From: Terriglobia bacterium
GTDB lineage: Bacteria; Acidobacteriota; Terriglobia; Terriglobales; Acidobacteriaceae
Direction of reading: 5' to 3'
NCBI GenBank assembly: GCA_020073185.1
Contig: JAIQFT010000038.1
Location: 1 to 38,065, forward strand
DNA length: 38,065 nucleotides
Made by a program: the position numbers and the translations under genes. Below are positions 24,717 to 30,794 of the stretch, piece by piece (the stretch's first letter is position 1; each line of letters begins with the position of its first letter). The notes below the pieces were generated by a model. That model did not search any database and was not told the origin of the DNA. It saw nothing but the letters and a program-made list of their open reading frames with translations.

Positions 24717-24722
24717 AGTGTA
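24717..24722 (-). promoter_or_regulatory. -10-like hexamer TACACT upstream of the M13 gene
   Basis: TACACT on the minus strand, 32 bases before ATG 24684; the same hexamer precedes lpxI. The 128-base gap to the toxin gene holds no other gene. Confidence 0.35.
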
Positions 24723-24812
24723 CAGCCGCAAAGCGGAAGGGTAAAGCGCCCATGGCCGATAGCTAAGAACACCCTGGCACGCGCGATCATGATCGGCTGT
24801 GATTATCCCCGG

Positions 24813-25196
24813 TTACCAGATGCGTCTGACGCCGTAGCGGTCGAACACGGCGTCATTACTGAGGATGGGAAGATGCTCTGCCTGAGCCTGCGCGACCAAC
24901 ATGCGGTCAAACGGATCTCGGTGGTGCTCGACGAGCGCTCCAGCCCGGAGCGCGTGTTCAATCGAGATGGGCAGCACGCGGAAGCCTTCTTCCTCCAGTT
25001 CCTGCGTCAAACGATCGAGCAGGTCCTGAACGTCCAGCTTCCCGCGCTTGTTCTTGATTGCCATTTCCCACGGGGACGCGGCAGAAACAAAGATTTCATT
25101 GTCGGTCGTCGCGATGGCGCGGCGCGCCTTGGCTGACAGCGATGGATCGTCCAACAACCACCAAAGCAGCGCGTGGGTGTCGAGCAACAGCCTCAC
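24813..25196 (-). CDS. PIN-domain ribonuclease toxin (VapC-like)
   Basis: A 127-residue PIN-domain protein with the acidic site in order: Asp6 (LLLDTHALLWWL), Glu44 (SPWEMAIKN), Asp94 and Asp97 (HHRDPFDRMLVAQA) and Asp115 (ILSNDAVFDRYG). The LDTHALLWW entry and DPFDRMLVAQA are typical of the VapC group paired with Phd/YefM antitoxins. These toxins are Mg-dependent RNases. The start ATG overlaps the antitoxin gene end by four bases, so translation is coupled. All catalytic residues are present, so it should be active. Confidence 0.92.
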   Translation of the reverse strand: MRLLLDTHALLWWLLDDPSLSAKARRAIATTDNEIFVSAASPWEMAIKNKRGKLDVQDLLDRLTQELEEEGFRVLPISIEHALRAGALVEHHRDPFDRMLVAQAQAEHLPILSNDAVFDRYGVRRIW

Positions 25197-25423
25197 TCGT
25201 AGCCCCAGTCCTTCAACTCTTCATCGGTCATCGGGTTGAAAAACGAGGGTTTGATCGAGATGCGGCCCTTATATTTCCCCGGAATGCGCCTCTTGCGGCT
25301 GCTGCCGACAGCAACCAGCTTAACGACCGGAGTCTTGCCGCGTGCAATCACCACTTCCTTGCCGGCTTGAGCATCGGCGATGAGGCGAGACAGGTTGGTT
25401 TTCGCTTGATGTACGGTATACAT
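25193..25423 (-). CDS. Phd/YefM-type antitoxin (VapB-like)
   Basis: A 76-residue antitoxin. The N-terminal half MYTVHQAKTNLSRLIADAQAGKEVVIARGKTPVVKLVAV is the Phd/YefM DNA-binding fold. The C-terminal half (GKYKGRISIKPSFFNPMTDEELKDWGYE) wraps the toxin; DEEL-DW is a common ending in this group. It neutralises the PIN toxin and represses the operon. It lies first, with the toxin overlapping its stop. An AGCTAA-rich operator sits directly upstream (25427-25453), leaving a leader of only about ten bases. Confidence 0.9.
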   Translation of the reverse strand: MYTVHQAKTNLSRLIADAQAGKEVVIARGKTPVVKLVAVGSSRKRRIPGKYKGRISIKPSFFNPMTDEELKDWGYE

Positions 25424-25426
25424 ACC

Positions 25427-25453
25427 TAGCTAACCATATTAGCTAATTAGCTT
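25427..25453 (-). promoter_or_regulatory. Operator/promoter of the first toxin-antitoxin pair
   Basis: A perfect 12-bp palindrome AGCTAATTAGCT (25441-25452) and a further AGCTAA at 25428-25433 flank TAATAT (minus strand, 25436-25441), a likely -10. Repressor binding here would block the promoter, the usual autoregulation of such pairs. Confidence 0.6.
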
Positions 25454-25490
25454 ATCGTCAACTGCTCCCAGGCCAGCGCCCGCGAACCTC

Positions 25491-26564
25491 TTAGAAAATC
25501 TTGAAGTGGATGGTGAGGTACTTCTTGGGATTTTCGCGGATGGCTTTGACCAGGTTGCGGGTTTCCACCAGCATCTGTTCGGTGTTGTTATAGACCTTGG
25601 GATCGGTGAGGAGCAGGCCGGCGGTGCCCTTGTCGGAATCGATCTTGTCGGCGATGGAGGACAGCTTGGTCATGGTGTTGTCGAGCTTGCGCGCGAACTC
25701 GGGATCGGCGGCGAACTTGCCCAACGCGCCCTTGCCGGCGTTGATGTCGCCGATTAGGGTGTTGGCCTTGGCGATGGTAGCGTTGGCGTTGTCAAACAGC
25801 GTGGGATCCTTGAGGAACTTGCCGAAGCTGCCCTTGCCCTGGTTGACCTCGTCGATGATCTTGTCGAGGCTGTCCAGCGACGCTTTGGCCTTGTCGTAGA
25901 GTTCCTCGCTGTAGATGAGCTTGCCGACGCTGCCCTTGCCCTCGCTGATCTGCGTCACCATGCTCTGCACTTCCGTGAGGGTGTTGTTGAGGCGGGCGTA
26001 CAGGGCCTCGTCGTAAATCAACTTGCCGATGGAACCGTTGCCGCTCTCGATCTGGGTGAGGATGCGGTCCACGCGGCGGACCAGGATGTCCACGTTCTCC
26101 AGCGTGCTCTGGCTGGAGCGTACCACATCCTGCAATTGCGGGCTGACCTTGGTGGGCAGGATGTCGCCGGTTTGAGCCGGAGGGCCGGTGGCGGCGCGGG
26201 AGTCAATGTCCATGAAGGTTTCGCCGAGCACGCCGGCGGTGGACAGGCTGGCGACGGAGTCCTTCTTCAACGCGCCCTTGTACTTGGTGCTGAGCTTCAT
26301 GGTGACCTGGACCGGGGTCAGGCCGTGACTGGGGACGACCGTGATGGCGGTGATGTTGCCGATGTCCACCCCCTCCAGGCGCACCGGGGCGCCGACGCGC
26401 AAGCCGCCGGCGTTGTCGACGTAGGCGCTGACCAGGATTTTCTTGGTGAACATCCCGCTGGGGCCGGTCATCAGGAAAATCAGGACCGCCAGAGCGATGC
26501 TGGCGAAAATTACCAACAGACCCACGCGCAATTGCGCCCATCTGACCTGTCGCTGACTAGGCAA
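25491..26564 (-). CDS. MCE/MlaD-domain protein with five 34-residue repeats
   Basis: A 357-residue protein with one N-terminal membrane helix (VGLLVIFASIALAVLIFLM). An MCE/MlaD domain follows (about 42-122: ILVSAYVDNAGGLRVGAPVRLEGVDIGNI ... GVLGETFMDID), then a helical tail. MlaD proteins form hexameric rings that carry lipids between membranes, with MlaE and MlaF. No MlaE or MlaF gene lies nearby, so it is an orphan here. The tail has five repeats of G-x-G-(S/A)-x-G-K starting at residues 175, 209, 243, 277 and 311, exactly 34 residues apart. The last is degenerate (DKGTAGLLLTD). The start is TTG 26564 with GGGGGAG just upstream. Confidence 0.87.
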   Translation of the reverse strand: MPSQRQVRWAQLRVGLLVIFASIALAVLIFLMTGPSGMFTKKILVSAYVDNAGGLRVGAPVRLEGVDIGNITAITVVPSHGLTPVQVTMKLSTKYKGALKKDSVASLSTAGVLGETFMDIDSRAATGPPAQTGDILPTKVSPQLQDVVRSSQSTLENVDILVRRVDRILTQIESGNGSIGKLIYDEALYARLNNTLTEVQSMVTQISEGKGSVGKLIYSEELYDKAKASLDSLDKIIDEVNQGKGSFGKFLKDPTLFDNANATIAKANTLIGDINAGKGALGKFAADPEFARKLDNTMTKLSSIADKIDSDKGTAGLLLTDPKVYNNTEQMLVETRNLVKAIRENPKKYLTIHFKIF

Positions 26565-26669
26565 GTCTCCCCCGTAGCCGTCCCGTTGGTCGGGAAGTGG
26601 GAAATGATAGCAGACGGGTCAAGGTAAGGCACAGCAAGTATCAGCGAGCCAGTACCCGGCCTGACCTGC

Positions 26670-26675
26670 TAGAAT
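26670..26675 (+). promoter_or_regulatory. -10-like hexamer TAGAAT
   Basis: TAGAATCC, 31 bases before ATG 26707, with the ribosome site between. It shares the first eight bases with the copies at 28788 and 29638. Confidence 0.45.
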
Positions 26676-26706
26676 CCCTGCCGCACTCCTCGTAGGGAGG
26701 CTCGAC

Positions 26707-26934
26707 ATGGCGCTGAAACGTTATCTGGTGTTCGCCTTCGACCCGGCGGCCGCGGCCGGCGGCTGGCGCGATTTTAAGGGCGATGCCGACACCAAGGAAG
26801 AAGCCGAACACATCGCCGAACAGCAACACGGGCGCATTCAAATTGTGGACACCGCGTACCAGGAAAAGGTCGCCGGAGCCACCACTTACCTGGTGTACAC
26901 CCTGTACCGAGAGTACGAGTACCACCAGCACTAA
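26707..26934 (+). CDS. Small conserved-looking protein of unknown function
   Basis: A 75-residue acidic protein, MALKRYLVFAFDPAAAAGGWRDFKGDADTKEEAEHIAEQQ and on, ending YREYEYHQH. It begins with a beta strand (KRYLVFAFD), then a helix (TKEEAEHIAEQQ), then strands (GRIQIVDTAYQ, TYLVYTLYREYEY). This is a compact beta-alpha-beta-beta plan. AGGGAGG at 26694-26700 is a strong ribosome site and TAGAAT lies at 26670, so expression is well supported. It has no signal or membrane segment. I do not recognise the family. It is divergent from the MlaD gene. Confidence 0.7.
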   Translation: MALKRYLVFAFDPAAAAGGWRDFKGDADTKEEAEHIAEQQHGRIQIVDTAYQEKVAGATTYLVYTLYREYEYHQH

Positions 26935-26947
26935 GACCGAAAACAAA

Positions 26948-27099
26948 CCACGGATCGCCACGGATTTACACGGATCTGAAAGAAGTAAGATTTAAGAAGT
27001 CCGGAAGTCAGAATGAGAAAGCAAACGGCGACCGCAGTTCCATTCTCCATTCTGCATTCTTAATTCTTCATTTCTTTTCCGATCCGTGTGCATCCGTGG
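26948..27099 (+). repeat. Composite inverted repeat, CCACGGAT outside and AGAAGT inside
   Basis: The left arm has CCACGGAT at 26948 and 26958 and CACGGAT at 26969, then AGAAGTAAGATTTAAGAAGT. The right arm has ATTCTTAATTCTTCATTTCTT, then ATCCGTG (27082) and ATCCGTGG (27092). It lies between convergent genes and covers nearly the whole 176-base gap. Confidence 0.7.
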
Positions 27100-27110
27100 T
27101 CAATCTTCTT

Positions 27111-28502
27111 CTACGCCCCGGAATACGCCGCCCGTTTCAGGAAGTTTCCCGTGCCCGGCTTGCCGTGAAATTTATCTCCCTCCACCACCACGCGCCCGCG
27201 TGACATCACCAGGTCCGGCATGCCGGTGACCGTGATCCCTTCGAACATGCTGTAGTCCACCCTCATGTGGTGCGTCTTGGCGCTGATGGTGTGCTTGCGC
27301 TTGGCATCGAAAACGACGAGGTCAGCGTCGCTGCCGACAGCAATCGCGCCCTTGCGCGGGTAGAGGCCGAACAGTTTCGCGGGCGTGGTGGAGACGATTT
27401 CGACGAAGCGGTTGACGTTGAAGCGTCCCGAGGCGACTCCGCCGGAATAGACCAGGCTCAGGCGGTGCTCGATGCCGGGGCCGCCGTTGGGAATCTTGGT
27501 GAAATCGCCCTTGCCCATTTCCTTCTGCTCCTTGTAGCAGAACGGGCAGTGGTCGGTGGAAACCACTTGCAGTTGGTCGTGCTTCAGCCCTTGCCAGAGC
27601 TTGTCCTGGTGCCACTTCTCACGCAGCGGCGGAGTGAAGACGTACTTGGCGCCTTCGAAGCCGGGCACATCGAAATTTTCGATCGAAAGATAAAGATATT
27701 GCGGACAGGTTTCGGCGTAAACCGGCAGACCGCGATCGCGCGCCTCGCGGACTTTTCCCAGCGCGTCGTTGCAACTGAGGTGGACGATGTACAACGGCGC
27801 GCCCGCCATTTCGGCTAGCGCGATGGCGCGGCTGACCGCCTCCGCTTCCGCCGTGGTCGGGCGGGTGAGAGCGTGATACTTGGGCGCGGTTTTTCCTTCC
27901 GCCAGCGCCTGCTGCACGATCACGTCAATGGCGTTGCCGTTTTCCGCGTGCATGCAGACCATGCCGCCGTTTTTCGCGGTGGCGCGCAGCGCCTTGAAGA
28001 TGCTGCCATCGTCGAGCATCAGCACGCCGGGATAGGCCATGAACAACTTAAACGTCGAAACGCCCTCGCGCACCATCTGGCCCATTTCCTCGATGCAGGC
28101 GTCGGGCAGGTCGGTGATGATGCAGTGGAACCCGTAATCGCAATGCGCCTTGCCGTCGGCCTTTTTCATCCAGGTATCGAAGGCGGTGCGCAGGCTCTGG
28201 CCCTTGCCCTGGATGGCAAAATCGATCAGCGTGGTGGTGCCGCCGTAGAGCGCGGCGCGCGTGCCGGTAGCGAAATCGTCGGAGCTGGTGGTGCCGCCGA
28301 AAGGCATGTCGAGATGGGTGTGGACGTCAATGCCGCCGGGAAAAACGTACTTGCCCCTGGCATCAATGACGTTCTTGCCCTGCTCGCGCGGGAGCGAGGC
28401 GGCGATGGAGGCGATCTTGCCGTCCGTGATGCCGATGTCGGCGTTGTAGGTATCTACGGCGGTTGCAATCGTGCCGTTGGCGATGATCGTGTCGAATGCC
28501 AT
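27111..28502 (-). CDS. Dihydropyrimidinase/D-hydantoinase
   Basis: A 463-residue cyclic amidohydrolase with every metal ligand of the hydantoinase group: His61 and His63 (VHTHLD), carbamylated Lys152 (TFKLFMAYPG), His185 (CMHAENG), His241 (YIVHLSCNDA) and Asp317 (VSTDHCPF). GIEHRLSLVY near the end is also typical. It opens the ring of dihydropyrimidines or 5-substituted hydantoins; the true substrate is not known. It works in the cytoplasm as a tetramer in relatives. It follows a small membrane protein gene by one base, so the two are co-transcribed. A neighbouring LLM oxidoreductase may share its pathway. No beta-ureidopropionase or dihydropyrimidine dehydrogenase is seen here. Confidence 0.95.
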   Translation of the reverse strand: MAFDTIIANGTIATAVDTYNADIGITDGKIASIAASLPREQGKNVIDARGKYVFPGGIDVHTHLDMPFGGTTSSDDFATGTRAALYGGTTTLIDFAIQGKGQSLRTAFDTWMKKADGKAHCDYGFHCIITDLPDACIEEMGQMVREGVSTFKLFMAYPGVLMLDDGSIFKALRATAKNGGMVCMHAENGNAIDVIVQQALAEGKTAPKYHALTRPTTAEAEAVSRAIALAEMAGAPLYIVHLSCNDALGKVREARDRGLPVYAETCPQYLYLSIENFDVPGFEGAKYVFTPPLREKWHQDKLWQGLKHDQLQVVSTDHCPFCYKEQKEMGKGDFTKIPNGGPGIEHRLSLVYSGGVASGRFNVNRFVEIVSTTPAKLFGLYPRKGAIAVGSDADLVVFDAKRKHTISAKTHHMRVDYSMFEGITVTGMPDLVMSRGRVVVEGDKFHGKPGTGNFLKRAAYSGA

Positions 28503-28503
28503 T

Positions 28504-28749
28504 TCAGCGCTCCGGGAACAGAGGTTGCCAGTTCTCGAAATATCTCTTCAAGTACCGGTAAATGCGAAACGAAATCCAAGCTGCGGCGAGCGGAGCGACA
28601 ACAAGTGCAATGTAAGGCGGCCGCTCCCATTGCACGCTCCGCAGGATGGTCCACTTAAGCAGGAAGACTAAGAGATAGAACCCAAATACCCACAGGAAGG
28701 GAAACAACATGATGGCAATTACAAGTGCCTTGATAGAGGCTGCCTTCAT
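28504..28749 (-). CDS. Small membrane protein upstream of hydantoinase
   Basis: An 81-residue protein with two hydrophobic segments (KALVIAIMLFPFLWVFGFYLLVFLL and YIALVVAPLAAAWISFRIY) and basic loops. It is likely an inner-membrane hairpin. I recognise no family. Its stop is one base from the hydantoinase start, so they form an operon. A TAGAAT hexamer (minus strand, 28779-28784) lies 29 bases before the ATG. A role in substrate uptake is possible but not shown; two helices are few for a transporter. Confidence 0.65.
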   Translation of the reverse strand: MKAASIKALVIAIMLFPFLWVFGFYLLVFLLKWTILRSVQWERPPYIALVVAPLAAAWISFRIYRYLKRYFENWQPLFPER

Positions 28750-28778
28750 AACCGTTTTTTAGAAACTGGCGACTTGCC

Positions 28779-28793
28779 ATTCTACGCTAGAAT
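28779..28793. promoter_or_regulatory. Palindromic pair of divergent TAGAAT boxes
   Basis: ATTCTA-CGC-TAGAAT: a minus-strand TAGAAT (28779-28784) facing the membrane protein/hydantoinase operon, and a plus-strand TAGAAT (28788-28793) facing the toxin-antitoxin pair. They are three bases apart. Confidence 0.5.
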
Positions 28794-28803
28794 CCGCGCC
28801 TCT
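28788..28803 (+). repeat. 16-bp direct repeat, left copy, flanking the second toxin-antitoxin pair
   Basis: TAGAATCCGCGCCTCT, identical to 29638-29653. The two copies are 850 bp apart and bracket the toxin-antitoxin cassette. Similarity seems to continue loosely (TTCGGTTGGAG against TTCTGGGGGAG). Confidence 0.7.
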
Positions 28804-28864
28804 CGAGTATTCGGTTGGAGTGCGTGCTCGCCCGCGTCCGCCTTTGTGGTACCCCTCTCCGGGA

Positions 28865-28910
28865 TTGACGTATCTCCCGTCGTCGCGCTATCGTAGCCAT
28901 ATCGGCTACG
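28865..28910 (+). promoter_or_regulatory. Promoter and operator of the second toxin-antitoxin pair
   Basis: TTGACG (28865-28870) and TATCGT (28889-28894) are 18 bases apart. A perfect 7-bp inverted repeat CGTAGCC/GGCTACG (28892-28898, 28904-28910) overlaps the -10 and start region, a likely antitoxin binding site. GGAGG at 28910-28914 serves the ATG at 28921. Confidence 0.65.
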
Positions 28911-28920
28911 GAGGTGCGCC

Positions 28921-29208
28921 ATGAAATTTCTGACTACGCGAGAGCTGCGGAATCGGCCGGGCTACGTGCGCAAGCTGGTGCAAAAAGAGGACCTGGTGCT
29001 GACGGCGAACGGCAAGCCGATCGCCATGATGCTCGGCGTCAAGGAAGACGATCTGGAGGAAACGGCCCACATCATCCGCCAGGCAAGAGCCCAACGGGCG
29101 CTCTCGCGGATACGCAAAGAAGCGGCCCGCCGCGGCCTGGGAAAGCTTTCGCCGGCCGACATTGACGCGGAGATTCGCGCGGTCCGCGCCAAGCGTAAAT
29201 CGTCATGA
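28921..29208 (+). CDS. Antitoxin of a PIN-toxin pair (Phd/AbrB-like)
   Basis: A 95-residue protein, MKFLTTRELRNRPGYVRKLVQKEDLVLTANGKPIAMML and on. The N-terminal part has the Phd/YefM pattern (TTRELRN ... LVLTANGKPIAMM). The rest is a long, basic helical tail (RQARAQRALSRIRKEAARRGLGKLSPADIDAEIRAVRAKRKSS). The LSPADIDAEIRAVR end is common in antitoxins paired with PIN_3 toxins. Its stop overlaps the toxin start by four bases. A palindromic operator (28892-28910) lies just upstream, fitting self-repression. Confidence 0.86.
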   Translation: MKFLTTRELRNRPGYVRKLVQKEDLVLTANGKPIAMMLGVKEDDLEETAHIIRQARAQRALSRIRKEAARRGLGKLSPADIDAEIRAVRAKRKSS

Positions 29209-29609
29209 GGGTCGTGTTGGACACGAACGTTCTCGTGTCTGGCCTCCTCAAGTCTCACGGCCCTCCCGGTAGAATCCTGGAATTCATGGTTGCCGACGTC
29301 TTTGTTGTGCTGTACGACCATCGCATCGTGAGTGAATACCTCGAGGTTCTGGCTCGTCCCGCGTTCGGTTTTCACACCTTCGAGGTTGATCGCATTCTCG
29401 AATACATAATCCGAGACGGGGAACAGGTCACTGCTGGAGTCTTGGATGTGTGGTTGCCCGATTCAACCGACCTTCCGTTCCTTGAGGTCGCCGCTGCCGG
29501 CCAGGCCGATGCCCTGATTACCGGTAACATTCGAGACTTTAAGCCGACGCGCGGCCGCCACTCCGTGAATGTCTGCTCACCCGCCGACTTCCTCCGCCAA
29601 CTCCCTTAA
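29205..29609 (+). CDS. PIN-domain toxin (PIN_3 type)
   Basis: A 134-residue PIN-domain protein: Asp6 in VVLDTNVLVSGLL, an acidic middle helix (VSEYLEVLARPAF), and ADALITGNIRDF for the last acidic cluster. The VLDTNVLVSGLL start and the SEYxEVLxRP helix are typical of the 'putative toxin component, PIN family' group. It is probably an RNase held in check by the upstream protein. Motifs look complete. It overlaps the antitoxin by ATGA. The gap to the next gene (29610-29674) holds the right copy of the 16-bp repeat. Confidence 0.9.
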   Translation: MRVVLDTNVLVSGLLKSHGPPGRILEFMVADVFVVLYDHRIVSEYLEVLARPAFGFHTFEVDRILEYIIRDGEQVTAGVLDVWLPDSTDLPFLEVAAAGQADALITGNIRDFKPTRGRHSVNVCSPADFLRQLP

Positions 29610-29637
29610 GCTACTGGCTTGTGAATCTCCGTTGTAA

Positions 29638-29653
29638 TAGAATCCGCGCCTCT
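29638..29653 (+). repeat. 16-bp direct repeat, right copy, with a TAGAAT -10 box
   Basis: TAGAATCCGCGCCTCT, identical to 28788-28803. Its first six bases are a -10-like hexamer ending 31 bases before ATG 29675 of the LLM gene. GGGGGAGG follows as ribosome site. Confidence 0.7.
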
Positions 29654-29674
29654 TGGGGTTCTGGGGGAGGGCGC

Positions 29675-30685
29675 ATGAAGTTCGGCATTACGTTCAAGCC
29701 CGACATGACCGTGGATCGCATCCTCAGCCTGACGCGGCAGGCGGAGGTAGCCGGCTTCGAGTACGGCTGGATCTTCGACTCCCACGTGCTGTGGATGGAC
29801 CCCTACCCGCTGATGACGCTCATGGCCGCCAACACCCACCGCATGAAGATCGGACCCTGCGTCACCAACCCCGCAGTGCGGGACATCACGGTGACCGCGA
29901 GCATGTTCGCGACGCTGGACCTGATTTCCGGACGGCGCATGCAGCTTGGCATCGGGCGCGGCGACAGTTCGCGGCGCGTGCTTGGGAAAAAGCCGGTGAC
30001 GGTCGCACAACTCGGTAATGCGATCGAGCAGTTCCGCGCGCTCACCTCCGGCAAGGAAATTGAGTACGACGGGCAGCCGGCGAAATTGACGTGGTCGCCG
30101 GGCGCGCCGCCGGTGTGGATCGCTGGCTACGGCCCCAAGGTGCTGAACCTGGCCGGGCGCATCGCGGACGGTGTCATCCTGCAATTTGCCGAGCCTGACC
30201 TGATCGAGTGGTGCGTCGGATTCGTGCGCCAGGGCGCCCAGGAAGCGGGCCGCGATCCCAAGGCGATCGAAATCATGGCGGCGGCGCCAGTTTGGGTGTC
30301 CGGCGACCTGAAGACGGCGCGCGAGCACGTGCGCTGGTTTCCGGCGCTGGTCTCCAACCACGTCGTGGATTTGCTGGCGAAGTATCCGCAGGACCAATTG
30401 CCGCCGGCGCTGACCTCCTACGTGCAGAACCGCGGCGGATACGACTACCTGCACCATTGCGAGGTGGGCAGCAACAACGCGGAATTCGTGAATGACGATG
30501 TCGTGGACCGTTTCTGCCTTGTCGGGCCGGTGGAGGCGCATCGCGAGAAGCTGCGCAAGCTGGCTTCGCTCGGCGTGACCCAGTTCAACATTTATCTCAT
30601 GTGCGGCGAGGAAGAGCAGACGCTGGAGATCTACGAGCGCGACGTACTGCCGCAGTTCCGCGAAGCCGCGCACGCCGCTTCCTGA
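29675..30685 (+). CDS. LLM-class (probably F420-dependent) oxidoreductase
   Basis: A 336-residue TIM-barrel protein of the luciferase-like monooxygenase class. It begins MKFGITFKPDMTVDRILSLTRQAEVAGFEYGWIFDSH. It has MKIGPCVTNPAVRDITVTASMFATLDLISGRRMQLGIGRGDSSRRVLG, typical of the mer-like F420 group. Such enzymes use F420 or FMN to reduce or oxidise small organics; the substrate here is unknown. The length fits the mer-like subgroup. The true start is ATG 29675 after GGGGGAGG; a longer frame from 29621 runs through the promoter. It may act with the hydantoinase, which lies on the other side of the toxin-antitoxin pair. Confidence 0.86.
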   Translation: MKFGITFKPDMTVDRILSLTRQAEVAGFEYGWIFDSHVLWMDPYPLMTLMAANTHRMKIGPCVTNPAVRDITVTASMFATLDLISGRRMQLGIGRGDSSRRVLGKKPVTVAQLGNAIEQFRALTSGKEIEYDGQPAKLTWSPGAPPVWIAGYGPKVLNLAGRIADGVILQFAEPDLIEWCVGFVRQGAQEAGRDPKAIEIMAAAPVWVSGDLKTAREHVRWFPALVSNHVVDLLAKYPQDQLPPALTSYVQNRGGYDYLHHCEVGSNNAEFVNDDVVDRFCLVGPVEAHREKLRKLASLGVTQFNIYLMCGEEEQTLEIYERDVLPQFREAAHAAS

Positions 30686-30702
30686 GCTTGAACAAACTGA
30701 CG

Positions 30703-30768
30703 AACACAGAGCCACGGAGACAGAGTTTCTTGATCTGCGACCTCTGTGTCTCCGCGTCTCTGTGTTTT
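30703..30768 (+). repeat. Inverted repeat, CACAGAG/CTCTGTG type, between convergent genes
   Basis: The left arm AACACAGAGCCACGGAGACA and on (30703-30725) is nearly the reverse complement of the right arm CTCTGTGTCTCCGCGTCTCT and on (30742-30768), with a 16-base loop. It lies between the LLM gene and emrB-like gene ends and may end both transcripts. Confidence 0.7.
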
Positions 30769-30794
30769 TCATTCGGGGTCTCGCGAACAAAACT

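Noticed and set aside
24785-24800. CGATCATGATCG palindrome as an operator
   Set aside because: It lies in the gap downstream of the toxin gene, near no start codon, and is short enough to occur by chance.
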